A DNA stretch of 38,324 bases from Flavobacteriales bacterium UBA1937 (GCA_002337005.1 DDFD01000043.1:1-38324), one strand, 5' to 3'; positions 1-10,100 are shown, counted from the first letter of the stretch. Translations and numbers: made by a program. The notes: generated by a model not told the origin, from the letters alone.

Positions 1-49
1 AATTAGACGTTAATTAAAAAGTAGAAATATAGTTATCATTTGTGTTTTT

Positions 50-83
50 CTCTTTCGTTACCTTTCCATAGGTAACGGAAGGG
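50..83. repeat. 14-bp inverted repeat with 6-nt loop
   Basis: Positions 50-63 pair with 70-83 around the loop TTCCAT. The central eight pairs (CGTTACCT/AGGTAACG) are perfect and two outer pairs are G-T wobbles. A short T run (85-89) follows on the + strand, so it could be a weak terminator for a gene left of the window. It is longer than most terminator stems here, so a copy of a genome-wide palindromic repeat is equally possible; only one copy is present in the window. Confidence 0.55.
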
Positions 84-136
84 ATTTTTAATTAGAAAAG
101 AATTCACATTCATACATTCATATTTAATTAAGAATT

Positions 137-168
137 GGTGCAATAAGAAATTTATTGCACCTTTTTTT
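137..168 (+). terminator. Rho-independent terminator
   Basis: A 10-bp perfect stem GGTGCAATAA (137-146) / TTATTGCACC (152-161) with loop GAAAT is followed by seven T. It faces right and lies before the promoter at 218, so it would end a transcript entering from left of the window. Confidence 0.75.
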
Positions 169-217
169 GTGGAATTTTCAAAAAAAATAATATATTTTAT
201 TAATTCTACAAAATTCT

Positions 218-225
218 TATATTTG
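218..225 (+). promoter_or_regulatory. Bacteroidota -7 element for the E1 gene
   Basis: TATATTTG exactly matches the TAnnTTTG -7 consensus of Bacteroidota primary sigma factors and ends 18 nt before the ATG at 244. No clear -33 TTG was found at the usual spacing. The short leader agrees with the chosen start. Confidence 0.6.
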
Positions 226-243
226 TAGAAATCCAATATTAAG

Positions 244-2673
244 ATGCAGGCAACTTATATAGAAACTCAAAACGTTACTTTTTTAGATTTTAAAAAGCAA
301 ATTTTAGAAGATTATAAGCTGGGTAGAATTTCACGTGAAATGTCTTATCTGGCAAGAAGAGAGGTTTTGACAGGTAAAGCTAAGTTCGGAATTGTAGGTG
401 ATGGTAAAGAATTACCTCAGATTGCAATGGCTAAAGTTTTTAGAAATGGTGATTTTAGAAGTGGATATTACCGAGACCAAACTTTTGCAATGGCAGTAGG
501 TGCTTTAACCATAGAAAGTTTTTTTGCGCAGCTATATGCAGATACTTCTCTAGAAAGAGACCCTGCCTCTGCCGGAAGACAAATGAACTGTCATTTTGCT
601 ACAAGAAGCCTAAACGAAGATGGATCTTGGAAGGATCTCACGAAAATTAAGAATATTTCTTCAGATATTTCTCCTACAGCTGGGCAAATGACCAGATTGC
701 TTGGTCTAGCGCACGCTTCTAAAGTTTTTAAATCTATCAAATTTTCTGGTTCTGATAAATTGAGTAATAACGGAAGCGAGATTGCTTTTGGTACCATAGG
801 TGATGCATCTACAGCAGAAGGGCATTTTTGGGAAACTCTAAATGCAGCTTGTGCTATGCAAGTTCCTATGATTCTTTCTATTTGGGATGATGGTTACGGA
901 ATTTCTGTACCTACGCATAACCAAAGAGCTAAAGAAGATATGGCAGAAATGCTCTCTGGTTTCCAACGAAAAGAAGGAAAAAAAGAAGGCTGCGAAATTA
1001 TAAAAGTTAAGGCATGGGATTATCCTTCGTTATTAGAAGCTTATGCTAGAGCAGAGCACTTTGCTAGAACAGAATCTGTGCCTGTGGTGGTTCATGTAGA
1101 AGAAGTAACTCAGCCACAAGGTCACTCTACCTCTGGTTCACACGAAAGATATAAATCTGATGAAAGATTACAATGGGAAACAGAACACGATGGTCTTCTT
1201 AAATTTAAAAATTGGATTGCAAATTATTCCATAGAAATTGAAGGGGTTCAGCATACATTGGCATCTTGGGAAGAGCTAGATTTATTAGATAGAGAAGCAA
1301 AGAAAACGGTAAAAGACGGTCAAAAAAGAGCTTGGGAAGATTACAGAAATAGTATTGATGATATAAGAACAGCCACTTTACCTTTAATTGAAACGCTTTC
1401 TAAAGATATTCCAGAAATTAAAAAAGAGATTGATAAATTTAAATCTGTAATTTCTTTAGGGAAAAAAGATGTTTTCCATTTGATAAGAAAAACCTTGTTG
1501 TGGACTAGAAACATTAATTCTGAAGAAAGAAACCAATTGAAATCTATTTATAATACAGTATTTGAAATAGAAACAGACAATTACTCTTCTCATTTACATT
1601 CAGAATCCATTTGGAAGGCTACCAATATAAAAGAAGTAAAACCTGTCTATTCTGATCATTCTGAAGTAGTAGATGGTAGAGTAGTCATCAGAAATAATTT
1701 TGATAAAATTTTTGAAAAATATCCTGAAGCATTGGTTTTTGGAGAGGATACTGGTAAAATTGGTGACGTAAATCAAGGTTTAGAAGGTCTTCAGGAAAAA
1801 TATGGTAGTGTAAGAATTTCCGATACTGGTATCAGAGAAGCCACTATTTTAGGACAAGGAATTGGTTTGGCGATGCGTGGTCTTCGTCCTATAGCAGAAA
1901 TTCAGTATTTAGATTATATTCTCTATTGTTTGCAAGGTCTTAGTGATGATTTAGCTACACTTCAGTACAGAACCAAAGGCGGACAAAAAGCACCAGTAAT
2001 TGTAAGAACTCGCGGTCATAGATTAGAAGGGATTTGGCATTCTGGTTCTCCTATGGCAGGTATCATAAATTTAGTAAGAGGTGTAAATGTCTTAGTTCCA
2101 AGAAATCTGACCAAAGCTGCTGGTTTTTATAATACTTTATTCCAAAGTGACGAACCTGCCATTGTGATAGAATCTCTTAATGGTTATAGATTAAAAGAAA
2201 AACAACCAGATAATTTGGGAGAATTCACAGTTCCAGTTGGTAAGGTAGAAGTTACCAAAGAAGGTTCTGATGTTACTCTAATAACTTATGGTTCTACCTG
2301 GAGAATTGTTACCGAAGCTGCCGAAGAATTAGAAAAATTAGGGATTTCTGCGGAAGTAATAGACGTACAATCATTAATTCCTTTTGATATTGAACACGAT
2401 ATTCTAGAAAGTATCAAAAAAACAAACAGAATAGTTGCCATAGACGAAGATGTAGAAGGTGGAGCTACTGCTTATATGTTACAACAAGTGCTTGAAAAAC
2501 AAGGAGGTTTCAAATATCTAGATTCTGCGCCATTAAGTATTCCTGCCAAAAATCACAGACCAGCTTATGCTAGTGATGGAGATTACTTCTCAAAACCATC
2601 TGTAGATGATGTGGTAGAAAAAGTGTATTTGCTTTTCCACGAAGTAAATCCTAATAAATTCCCGAAATTCTAA
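244..2673 (+). CDS. 2-oxoacid dehydrogenase E1, fused alpha and beta subunits
   Basis: Thiamine-diphosphate-dependent E1 component of a branched-chain or related 2-oxoacid dehydrogenase complex; it decarboxylates the 2-oxoacid and passes the acyl group to E2 lipoate. The 809 residues contain an E1-alpha half (about 1-400; TPP region starting GDASTAEG and ending WDDGYGISVP) and an E1-beta half (about 475-809, with LVFGEDTGKIGDVNQG and the transketolase C-terminal domain). The canonical Asn pair of the TPP motif reads Asp-Asp; from memory this is normal in this fused family. The fusion is common in Bacteroidota. Its E3 partner may be the lpdA at 16008; no E2 is in the window. The ATG at 244 is supported by the -7 element just upstream and a terminator follows, so the gene is probably monocistronic. 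The exact substrate is not decided by sequence. Confidence 0.93.
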   Translation: MQATYIETQNVTFLDFKKQILEDYKLGRISREMSYLARREVLTGKAKFGIVGDGKELPQIAMAKVFRNGDFRSGYYRDQTFAMAVGALTIESFFAQLYADTSLERDPASAGRQMNCHFATRSLNEDGSWKDLTKIKNISSDISPTAGQMTRLLGLAHASKVFKSIKFSGSDKLSNNGSEIAFGTIGDASTAEGHFWETLNAACAMQVPMILSIWDDGYGISVPTHNQRAKEDMAEMLSGFQRKEGKKEGCEIIKVKAWDYPSLLEAYARAEHFARTESVPVVVHVEEVTQPQGHSTSGSHERYKSDERLQWETEHDGLLKFKNWIANYSIEIEGVQHTLASWEELDLLDREAKKTVKDGQKRAWEDYRNSIDDIRTATLPLIETLSKDIPEIKKEIDKFKSVISLGKKDVFHLIRKTLLWTRNINSEERNQLKSIYNTVFEIETDNYSSHLHSESIWKATNIKEVKPVYSDHSEVVDGRVVIRNNFDKIFEKYPEALVFGEDTGKIGDVNQGLEGLQEKYGSVRISDTGIREATILGQGIGLAMRGLRPIAEIQYLDYILYCLQGLSDDLATLQYRTKGGQKAPVIVRTRGHRLEGIWHSGSPMAGIINLVRGVNVLVPRNLTKAAGFYNTLFQSDEPAIVIESLNGYRLKEKQPDNLGEFTVPVGKVEVTKEGSDVTLITYGSTWRIVTEAAEELEKLGISAEVIDVQSLIPFDIEHDILESIKKTNRIVAIDEDVEGGATAYMLQQVLEKQGGFKYLDSAPLSIPAKNHRPAYASDGDYFSKPSVDDVVEKVYLLFHEVNPNKFPKF

Positions 2674-2698
2674 TTTAATTTCGATTTTATATAAATTT

Positions 2699-2734
2699 AA
2701 AACCTTGCTAATCATCTATTGGCAAGGTTTTTTT
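2699..2734 (+). terminator. Rho-independent terminator after E1
   Basis: Stem AAAACCTTGC / GCAAGGTTTT with a 13-nt loop, running into a T tract, 26 nt after the E1 stop codon. It separates E1 from the sigma-factor operon. Confidence 0.85.
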
Positions 2735-2809
2735 GTATTTTTATTAAAAATTTTAAAATCTTTTCCAACCTTATTTTTTATTTCTGCATCTAATCTATAA
2801 AAGCAACGC

Positions 2810-3334
2810 ATGAATCACGAACTTCTCATAAAACTTAAAAACAAAGACCGACTGGCGCAGCGCCAAGTTTATGAGCAGTTTGCTGGGAAATTGTATGCAG
2901 TTTGCAAAAGATATTTAAAAAAAGACGAAGAAGCAGAAGAAGCCTTGGCAGATACATTTTTTATCATTTTTACTAAAATAGATCAGTTGCAAAATTTAGA
3001 AGTTTTTGAAGGATGGATAAAGAAAATAGCAGTTAATCAATGCCTTCAAACTTTACGAAAAAAAGAAACAATTTTAGTATCAATAGATGAAGAAACCTTT
3101 GTAGAAAAGCATTTAGCAGACCAACACTCTGAATCTTCTTTTGAAAAAGATATATTGGCTTTGCTGCATTTTTTGCCAGAAGGTTGCCGAACCATATTTA
3201 ATTTATTTGCTATAGAAGGTTATCCACATAGAGAAATTGCAAAAATGCTTGCTATTTCTGAAGGGACTTCTAAATCTCAAGTAAATTTTGCTAGAAAAAA
3301 ACTACAAGAACTATTACAAACTCAAAATGTGTAA
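2810..3334 (+). CDS. ECF-type RNA polymerase sigma factor
   Basis: Alternative sigma-70 family factor of 174 aa, normal ECF size. Region 2 spans about residues 15-85 (core YEQFAGKLYAVCKRYL, then a helix with FEGWIKKIAVNQCL), and region 4 about 118-170 with the helix-turn-helix stretch GYPHREIAKMLAISEGTSKS. It should direct RNA polymerase to a small regulon. It is 15 nt upstream of a membrane-anchored anti-sigma-like gene, then a SusC-like barrel and an alpha-2-macroglobulin-like gene, all on the same strand, so it probably controls this cell-surface module and perhaps itself. No exact TAnnTTTG element lies ahead of it, which would fit transcription by an alternative sigma factor. The target promoters cannot be read from this window. 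Confidence 0.92.
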   Translation: MNHELLIKLKNKDRLAQRQVYEQFAGKLYAVCKRYLKKDEEAEEALADTFFIIFTKIDQLQNLEVFEGWIKKIAVNQCLQTLRKKETILVSIDEETFVEKHLADQHSESSFEKDILALLHFLPEGCRTIFNLFAIEGYPHREIAKMLAISEGTSKSQVNFARKKLQELLQTQNV

Positions 3335-3349
3335 ACAGAATTTCTCAAC

Positions 3350-4339
3350 ATGGAAAATTTTAATGAAAATATAGACCAACTTTTCAGCGATGAAAGTAAA
3401 AAAGCAGAAGAAAATACTACTTTTCCTTCTTTCGAAAAGGTATGGGAAAAGGTAGAAAATCGTTTAGATGAAATCGAAAATAAAACAAAAAAACGAATCA
3501 TTCCTATTTGGTTGCCTTATTCTATTGCCGCATCATTAGTTTTTACATTCGGATTAATTTATTTTTTTAATCAAAAAGAAGAAATTTCAAATTCTTCAAA
3601 TATTGCTTCAAATGGAAGTGATGAATTGGTTGATAATCAAAATCTTAAAAACAATTTAGATAATACTAAAATTGCAAAGTTAGACCAATCTATTAAGCAA
3701 AATATTAAAGAATCTCATTTGAATGAAACTTCAAAAAATGTTAACATCGTAAAGACTAAAATAAGTTTACCACAAGTTTTAGTAGCTGCTAAAATTTCAA
3801 ATCAAGAAAATGTATCTTCATATATTAATGCTGAAGCTGATAAGAATAAAGAAATTGCAATAAATGATGACAATCAAAAAATGTTAGCAAAAGCAGCACC
3901 TTCACCAATAATTGAAAGTAATGCTTCCATAGAATCAGAAGGAATTATTGAGACCAAAAAATATAAGTCTGCAGAAGTTTCTAGAATGTCTCTTAGTAAT
4001 CAAAAAACGTCTGAACAACTTACTTCTATGGCAGAACAGCCGAGTTTTTCAGATTACGTTGTAAATAATGATGAGGATTTTAAAATCAGTAGAAAAAATA
4101 CATCAGAACCGCTCTATATAGTTGACGGTTATGTAGCAGATGCTAAATTTCTTAAAAATTATAATAAGAGAAAAATTACCTCTCTCAATATTGTAGAAGG
4201 TGATAATGCCAAAAAACTCTACGGAAATCTAGCCAAAAAAGGAGTAGTGGTCATTACAACCAAAGGTCTAAACTCTCAGGAAGAAGAATACCTCAAAAAA
4301 AATTCTAGAAATTATAATTTGTCAGGAACTAATAATTAA
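3350..4339 (+). CDS. Membrane anti-sigma-like protein with C-terminal TonB-plug-like segment
   Basis: Not a recognised named family. The 329 residues have a short N-terminal cytoplasmic part (1-49, with FEKVWEKVENRLDE, the style of Flavobacteriia anti-sigma proteins), one transmembrane helix (about 52-73), a long Asn/Lys/Ser-rich periplasmic linker (about 75-250) and a C-terminal segment (about 252-306) resembling the second half of a SusC plug: YIVDGY at 256-261, a YG pair at 291-292 and GVVVITTKG at 298-306. Position directly after an ECF sigma gene makes an anti-sigma role likely; this is inferred from order and topology. The plug-like tail could interact with the outer-membrane barrel encoded next, or mimic its plug, and so report channel state to the sigma factor. 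Two short loops separate it from its neighbours (15 and 36 nt), consistent with one transcript. Confidence 0.8.
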   Translation: MENFNENIDQLFSDESKKAEENTTFPSFEKVWEKVENRLDEIENKTKKRIIPIWLPYSIAASLVFTFGLIYFFNQKEEISNSSNIASNGSDELVDNQNLKNNLDNTKIAKLDQSIKQNIKESHLNETSKNVNIVKTKISLPQVLVAAKISNQENVSSYINAEADKNKEIAINDDNQKMLAKAAPSPIIESNASIESEGIIETKKYKSAEVSRMSLSNQKTSEQLTSMAEQPSFSDYVVNNDEDFKISRKNTSEPLYIVDGYVADAKFLKNYNKRKITSLNIVEGDNAKKLYGNLAKKGVVVITTKGLNSQEEEYLKKNSRNYNLSGTNN

Positions 4340-4375
4340 AATCAAACTTTTATTTAATCTTTTAATACATCAGAT

Positions 4376-7168
4376 ATGAAGAATTTTTATATCTTACTAT
4401 TGTTACATCTTTTTTTGAACGTTTTCTCGCAAAACGAACAAAGATATTACGCTGGACATTTTTACAATAAAAAAGATAAGCCAGAAAATAATCTAAAGGT
4501 AACCAACAAAAATTCAGGAAATTATGAATTTTCAGATCAATACGGTTTTGTGATTATTCCAGCAAAAGAAGGTGATACTTTGGTATGGAATAAAAATAAC
4601 TTCAGAGTAATACAAAACTATGATTTGCAAGAAATTACCAGTATTCTCGCTTCAAGAAAGCAATTGATCTCTATTAAAGAACAAACCAATTCATTATATA
4701 TAGAAAAAATTAAATCAGATTTCAAGAAAAATACAGACAGTACAGATTATCTGTTTTCTGCAAAAAAAGGAAAAAAGATAAATAATGGAATTTTGAGTGA
4801 TTTCTTTAGCTATAGAGCTGTTAAAGAGGAAGATAGTGTTTTTATTTTTAAGAAAAAGAAGTCTTCAAACATCAAATTTAATGGTTCATTTCAAAGTTTG
4901 GTAGAAATTGGTTCTGCCAATGCTTTACCAAAAACTCAAAATAAATTTGTGCAAGGTAGAAACGCCAATGGTAAATTAATTTGGCGTGGTGCTGAAACAG
5001 ATGAGATGTTCAGTTTCGGACCCGATATTTCTACCTTAAATTTTGATGGAAATCCTTATGAATACGATGAAAACGGGAAGTTAATTCCATTACAAAATGG
5101 ACTGAAACCAGCCAAAGTTTATGTAAACAGAATTTTACAAAATTCAATTAAAACTTCTAATCAATTAACTTTAAATACCACAATTACTATTGCTGATTTA
5201 CAATTATTTAGCACAAAGTTAGATTTGGGTAATACCAAAGAAAATTCACTTTTTAGAGATAATTTCATCAATAATAACCATTTAAATATCAACGTTTTTA
5301 GAAATTTTGAAAACATTAAAGTTACTTTAGGTTATAAATTCAACGAAGAAAAAGCAACCAACAGCAATAGAATTGGCTATTTCAACAGATTATTCCAAAA
5401 TGCTTTGCTTACGCCCATTTCATTTTCTAATGAACAAGGAAATTTATTGGGAAACAAGCAGCGTAGTTATAGCAGTTTTGCAGATAATCCATATTATTTG
5501 CTTCAGCAAAATAGAAAGTATAACTATATTGATAATCAAAAAGATATATTTTTGAATTTGGAAAAAATAAGAGGAGATTTTAAATTTTTTCTTTTTCAAT
5601 CTTTTGAAAATATCAAAAATAAAAATATTGATTTTTATAATCCTTTTACTGTAGGATTTTATAATGGTTTAAATTCTGAAAGGCTTCAAAATTTTGAAAA
5701 TTACAACCTCAATTTCGGTGCCAATTATACTTTTGGAGATTATGACACTCGTTCATCTATATTCTTTAATAGCTTGATTAACAGTGCTGAAAATGAAATT
5801 AATTATCTTCAAATCAATCAAAATTATCAATACAACAGAATTGCACAAGAGTATATTTTGAAATACAATTTCGATTTTAGAAAAAGAAATTTTAAATTTA
5901 ATATAGATGCGGCTAATTCATTTTATATTTCAAATACTTCAAAATCAGAAAATTATTGGCTTCCAAAATTTAATTTTTCTATTGGTTTTGATGATATTTT
6001 TGATAATTACTCCTATCATAATCTAAAATTATTTGCATCATATAATGAATCTGTAAATGAATTGAATATCAATAAATCTTTTGCCAATTTTGCGACCAAA
6101 CAGATTTTGCCTTCACAAATTTCAAGCTATTTTCCGATAAAAGAAGTAGAAAGTTTTACGAATTTGAATCCAATTCACTTTACCGAACGTAAACTTGGAT
6201 TCAGCTATAATTTTTTAAGAAATAGAATCAATTTTGAAGCTACATATTTCGATAAAACCATTACTGATGATGTTTTTCCAACTTTTGAAAACGGGAATTT
6301 AATCCTGAAAAATTTAGCCAATCATCAAAGTAAAGGCTTTGAATTAAATCTCCAACTCCATAATTTTCCTTTGGGTAATTCTTCAGAATTTAGAGATAAT
6401 CACAAGATTACCTTCACCAAATATCGTTCGGAAGTTACCCAAGTGAATTCCCAAAATTCCTTTGTGCCAATTGCTGGTTTTAGCACTATTTACAGAAGTT
6501 TGGTAAAAGGTGAAGCTTTAGGTTCTATTGTAGGAACTGCTTATCAAAGAGATAGTTACGGCAATATTATCGTTGGGAATGATGGTTTTCCGTTGGTTTC
6601 TCCAGAATTGAAAGTGATAGGGAATCCAATTCCAGATTTTGTGTTCAAATTTTCTCACGAATTTAAGTTGTACGATTTTAGTTTAAATATCGATTGGGAA
6701 TGGAGAAAAGGCGGTGATATTTGGAACGGAACTGCTGCAAACCTCGATTATTACGGGCGTTCTCAAAATTCTGCCGAGCAAAGAAATATCGCCAATTATA
6801 TTTTTAGTGGCGTTTTACAAAACGGAAATCCCAATACTACTTTGGTCGATTTTTACAACGTAAATCAAAATTTTGAAAACAATCTTTGGTACAGATACGG
6901 TTACACTGGCGTTGCCGAAAAATACATTTCAAAAGCAGATCAAATTAGGCTCAATACTATTTTGATTTCCTATAGTATCAAGCGTAATATATTGCCTTTC
7001 AGTGAATTGAAAATTTCTGCATCTATGAATAATTTCATTCTTTGGAGCAAATACAAAGGAGTAGATGCCACCCAAAATTTCTACAATTCTACTGATGTAC
7101 AAGGTTTAGATTTCTATAATTTGCCTTCTGTGAAATCTTATGCGCTTCAAATTGCTGTTAAATTTTAA
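4376..7168 (+). CDS. SusC/RagA-like outer-membrane beta-barrel lacking a plug domain
   Basis: TonB-dependent-receptor-like barrel of 930 aa. It has a signal peptide (1-18, ending FLNVFSQ), a short carboxypeptidase-regulatory-like beta-sandwich (about 22-95), a linker, and from about residue 165 a long SusC-type barrel, starting with the NGSFQSL...LPKTQNKFVQGRN region that normally follows the plug and ending in the aromatic strand LQIAVKF. What is missing is the plug between them: there is no VDG, IRIRG or YGSRxANGVV motif in the interval where SusC proteins have about 120 plug residues. No SusD gene is adjacent. The next gene encodes a protein with a complete plug, so the pair may form a trans-plugged channel. 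Cargo and direction of transport are unknown. The reading frame is intact, so this is not a simple decay product. Confidence 0.85.
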   Translation: MKNFYILLLLHLFLNVFSQNEQRYYAGHFYNKKDKPENNLKVTNKNSGNYEFSDQYGFVIIPAKEGDTLVWNKNNFRVIQNYDLQEITSILASRKQLISIKEQTNSLYIEKIKSDFKKNTDSTDYLFSAKKGKKINNGILSDFFSYRAVKEEDSVFIFKKKKSSNIKFNGSFQSLVEIGSANALPKTQNKFVQGRNANGKLIWRGAETDEMFSFGPDISTLNFDGNPYEYDENGKLIPLQNGLKPAKVYVNRILQNSIKTSNQLTLNTTITIADLQLFSTKLDLGNTKENSLFRDNFINNNHLNINVFRNFENIKVTLGYKFNEEKATNSNRIGYFNRLFQNALLTPISFSNEQGNLLGNKQRSYSSFADNPYYLLQQNRKYNYIDNQKDIFLNLEKIRGDFKFFLFQSFENIKNKNIDFYNPFTVGFYNGLNSERLQNFENYNLNFGANYTFGDYDTRSSIFFNSLINSAENEINYLQINQNYQYNRIAQEYILKYNFDFRKRNFKFNIDAANSFYISNTSKSENYWLPKFNFSIGFDDIFDNYSYHNLKLFASYNESVNELNINKSFANFATKQILPSQISSYFPIKEVESFTNLNPIHFTERKLGFSYNFLRNRINFEATYFDKTITDDVFPTFENGNLILKNLANHQSKGFELNLQLHNFPLGNSSEFRDNHKITFTKYRSEVTQVNSQNSFVPIAGFSTIYRSLVKGEALGSIVGTAYQRDSYGNIIVGNDGFPLVSPELKVIGNPIPDFVFKFSHEFKLYDFSLNIDWEWRKGGDIWNGTAANLDYYGRSQNSAEQRNIANYIFSGVLQNGNPNTTLVDFYNVNQNFENNLWYRYGYTGVAEKYISKADQIRLNTILISYSIKRNILPFSELKISASMNNFILWSKYKGVDATQNFYNSTDVQGLDFYNLPSVKSYALQIAVKF

Positions 7169-7179
7169 AACTATTGAAA

Positions 7180-10100
7180 ATGAAAACGTTACATAAAAAT
7201 AAACTTCAAAATTTTAATTTTTTGTGCAGCTTTTCCGCCCTCCATTCCCGCTTTTTTGCAAATTTGCCCACGCTTTTTCCATTCCAAAATTTGCAAAAAG
7301 AGCTCCATTCAGGTCGGGCTGCAACCAGCTTTGTGTTCCAAGATTTCGTTTCAAAATTTTGGAAAATCTGTTTCATTGTAATCCTTTTTACATTCCAATT
7401 TTCGTTTGCTCAAAAAGTATACAGAGGTTATTATTCTGAATATGAAACAATTCCTAATTATTTGAAATCCAATGAAGAAGCGGAACTTTTTTATCAATTA
7501 TTTGCCAAAAAAATAAATTCGGATTACCAGAAAGAGAAAGTTTATGCGCAAACCAACCACGTTTTTTTCAAACCAGGAGAAGAACTTTTTTACAAAATTT
7601 TGGTGGTAAATGCAGAAAATAATACCCCAAGTTTCTGGAGTAAAATGGTGAATACAGAAATCATAGATCCTTCTGGAACGGTTGTAAATAAACAAAAATT
7701 GCAAGTTTTAAACGGTTATGCCAAAGGAAATTTCTATTTTCCAATAGATGTAAAAGGTGGTATTTACAAACTGCGTGTTTACACCAATTATATGCAAAAC
7801 GAAGTGGGAAAAAATTATTTTGAAAAAGAGCTCACTGTACAAAAAACATCTTCGCCAAGAATTTTAATGAAATTAGACTTTCCCAAAAAAGGAATAAGCG
7901 CTGGTGAAGAAGTTTTGGCAGATTTTTCTCTCAAAAATTTGAATAATGAAGTGATTCCTTTTTACCAATTTTCGTATGAAGTTTTTGTGGAAGGGAAAGA
8001 ATTTCTAAAAAATGAAGTTTCCACCAATAAAGAAGGTAAAATTCAACTGAAATTTAATTTACCAAAAAATTTAGAAAGCACCGATGTTTTGCTGAATATC
8101 AAAGTGAATTATGATGGTTTCAAAGAATCTATTTCTAGGAATATACCTGTAACATTGAATAAAGTAGATTTGTTTTTCTTCCCAGAAAGTGGAAGTTTAG
8201 CCAATGATATTTCTACCAAAATTGCTTTCAAAGCTTTGAATGAATTTGGACAACCAGTTGATGTAAAAGGAGAAATTATAGACGAAAATCAACAAAAAAT
8301 CTCGGAATTTGAAGCCTACAAATTCGGAATGGGAAAATTTGATTTTACACCGAAAAATGGTAAAAAATACTTTGTGAAAATTATTCAACCCAACATTTCA
8401 AAAGTATATGAATTGCCTTCTGCAAAAGAAAATTCAGTTATACTAAATGCAGAAAAAATCAATGGAACTGTTATTTTTAAAATTCAATCAAAAGAAATTC
8501 AACCATTAAAATTAGTTGGTAATTTCAGAAATAAAGAAATTTTTAGCAAAGAATTTTCTTTGAATCAAAAAGAAGAAATTCAGCTCAATGAAAAAGATTT
8601 TCCTTCCGGAATTTGCAGATTTACGGTCTTTAATTCAGAAAATATTCCGCTTTGTGAACGTGTTATTTACCTCAATAAATCTAGAGAAATGCAGGTGAAA
8701 ATAACACCCAACAAAAATTCTTTTATCCCGAGAGAAAAAGTAGAACTTTCTATTGAAACACTTGATGAAAATGGCAAACCAATTGCTGCAAATTTGGGTT
8801 TAAGCGTGATAGATGACAAACTTTGGACTTATGCCGATGATAAGCAAAACACCATTTTTTCTTGGCTTCAAATGGATTCTGAAATTTCAGGAAAAATAGA
8901 AGAACCGTCTTTTTATTTCAAAAAAGATGAACCAAAAGCAGACGAAGCTTTAGATTTGGTAATGCTTACCAATGCGTATCGATATTTTGAGCTAATACCA
9001 GAAAATAAAGGAAAAATTTTGAAATTTGATTATGAAAAATCAAATTCTGTTTACGGGAAAATTTTAGATAAAAAAGGAGAAGAAACAGATGCCGAAGTTT
9101 TTTTAATTGAAAAGGATGATAAACCACAAGTTCTAAAACAACATACTAAAAAAGGGAGATTTTACTTCACCAATTTTCCTTCAGGAAAAGATTATCAATT
9201 GGTTGCTAAATCTAAAAATGGGAAACAAAATATCACAATAAAAGTTTTAGCATTTCATCTTGATGGAGAAATTATGGTTTCTGAAAATGAATTGAAATCT
9301 ACTTCAAAAGATGGAAAAGAATTTGAAAAAATAGAAGAAAATTTTAAGGAAAGAGTTTTAGGAAAAGTTCAAAATAAAACTGAAAATCAAATTCAAATAG
9401 AAAGCAAAAGGGTTTATAGCGGAAAATCTGATTCTGTAAAAACAAAAGATATTCAAGAAGTTGTAACTACAGGCTACGGAATTTTGAGAGAGAAAAAATC
9501 TTTATCATATTCTGTTACTACAGTTTCTAAAAATGAGATGAATGCCAATATTGTTCAGTCACTTTCTGGTAGAGTTGCTGGTGTAGAAGTTACCCAAAAT
9601 ACCGGAATTCCAGGAAATTCTGCAAATATTAGAATTCGTGGAGCATCTTCTATTAACGGTAATGCACCTCTTTTTGTAATTGATGGAGTAATGGTAGATA
9701 AAATAGATGCCAATCTTAATACCAATGATATCAAAAATATTAATATTCTGAAAGATGCTGCTGCAACTTCTATTTATGGGAGTAGAGCTGCAAATGGAGT
9801 AGTGATAATTAATACTAATGATGGAATTTCTTATAATTCAAAAGTTGTAAATCTTGCCAAAGATAATTATGCATATTTTGATATTTCTTCTGGTTATTTA
9901 AAAAATAATGACACTTACGAAAGGGTTTTTACCTATCCAGTTTATCAAGATACCAAAACGATTTTTAGAGATGATTTCAGAGAAACTATTTATTGGAATC
10001 CTGTAATACAAACCGATGAAAAAGGAAAAGCCAAAGTAGAATTTTACAATTCTGATGCTAACACTACCTTCCGAATGATTACAGAAGGTGCTGCATATAA

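Noticed and set aside
36..236. 66-aa leftward open frame
   Set aside because: It runs through the terminator, the hairpin and the E1 promoter; no family resemblance.
3219..3227. TTATCCACA, a perfect DnaA-box 9-mer
   Set aside because: Lies inside the sigma-factor coding region as a single copy; best explained by chance.
7224..7439. 71-aa frame overlapping the A2M-like gene start
   Set aside because: It is the alternative frame of the repeat-like insertion and of the signal-peptide region; the A2M-like frame continues for more than 1500 residues.
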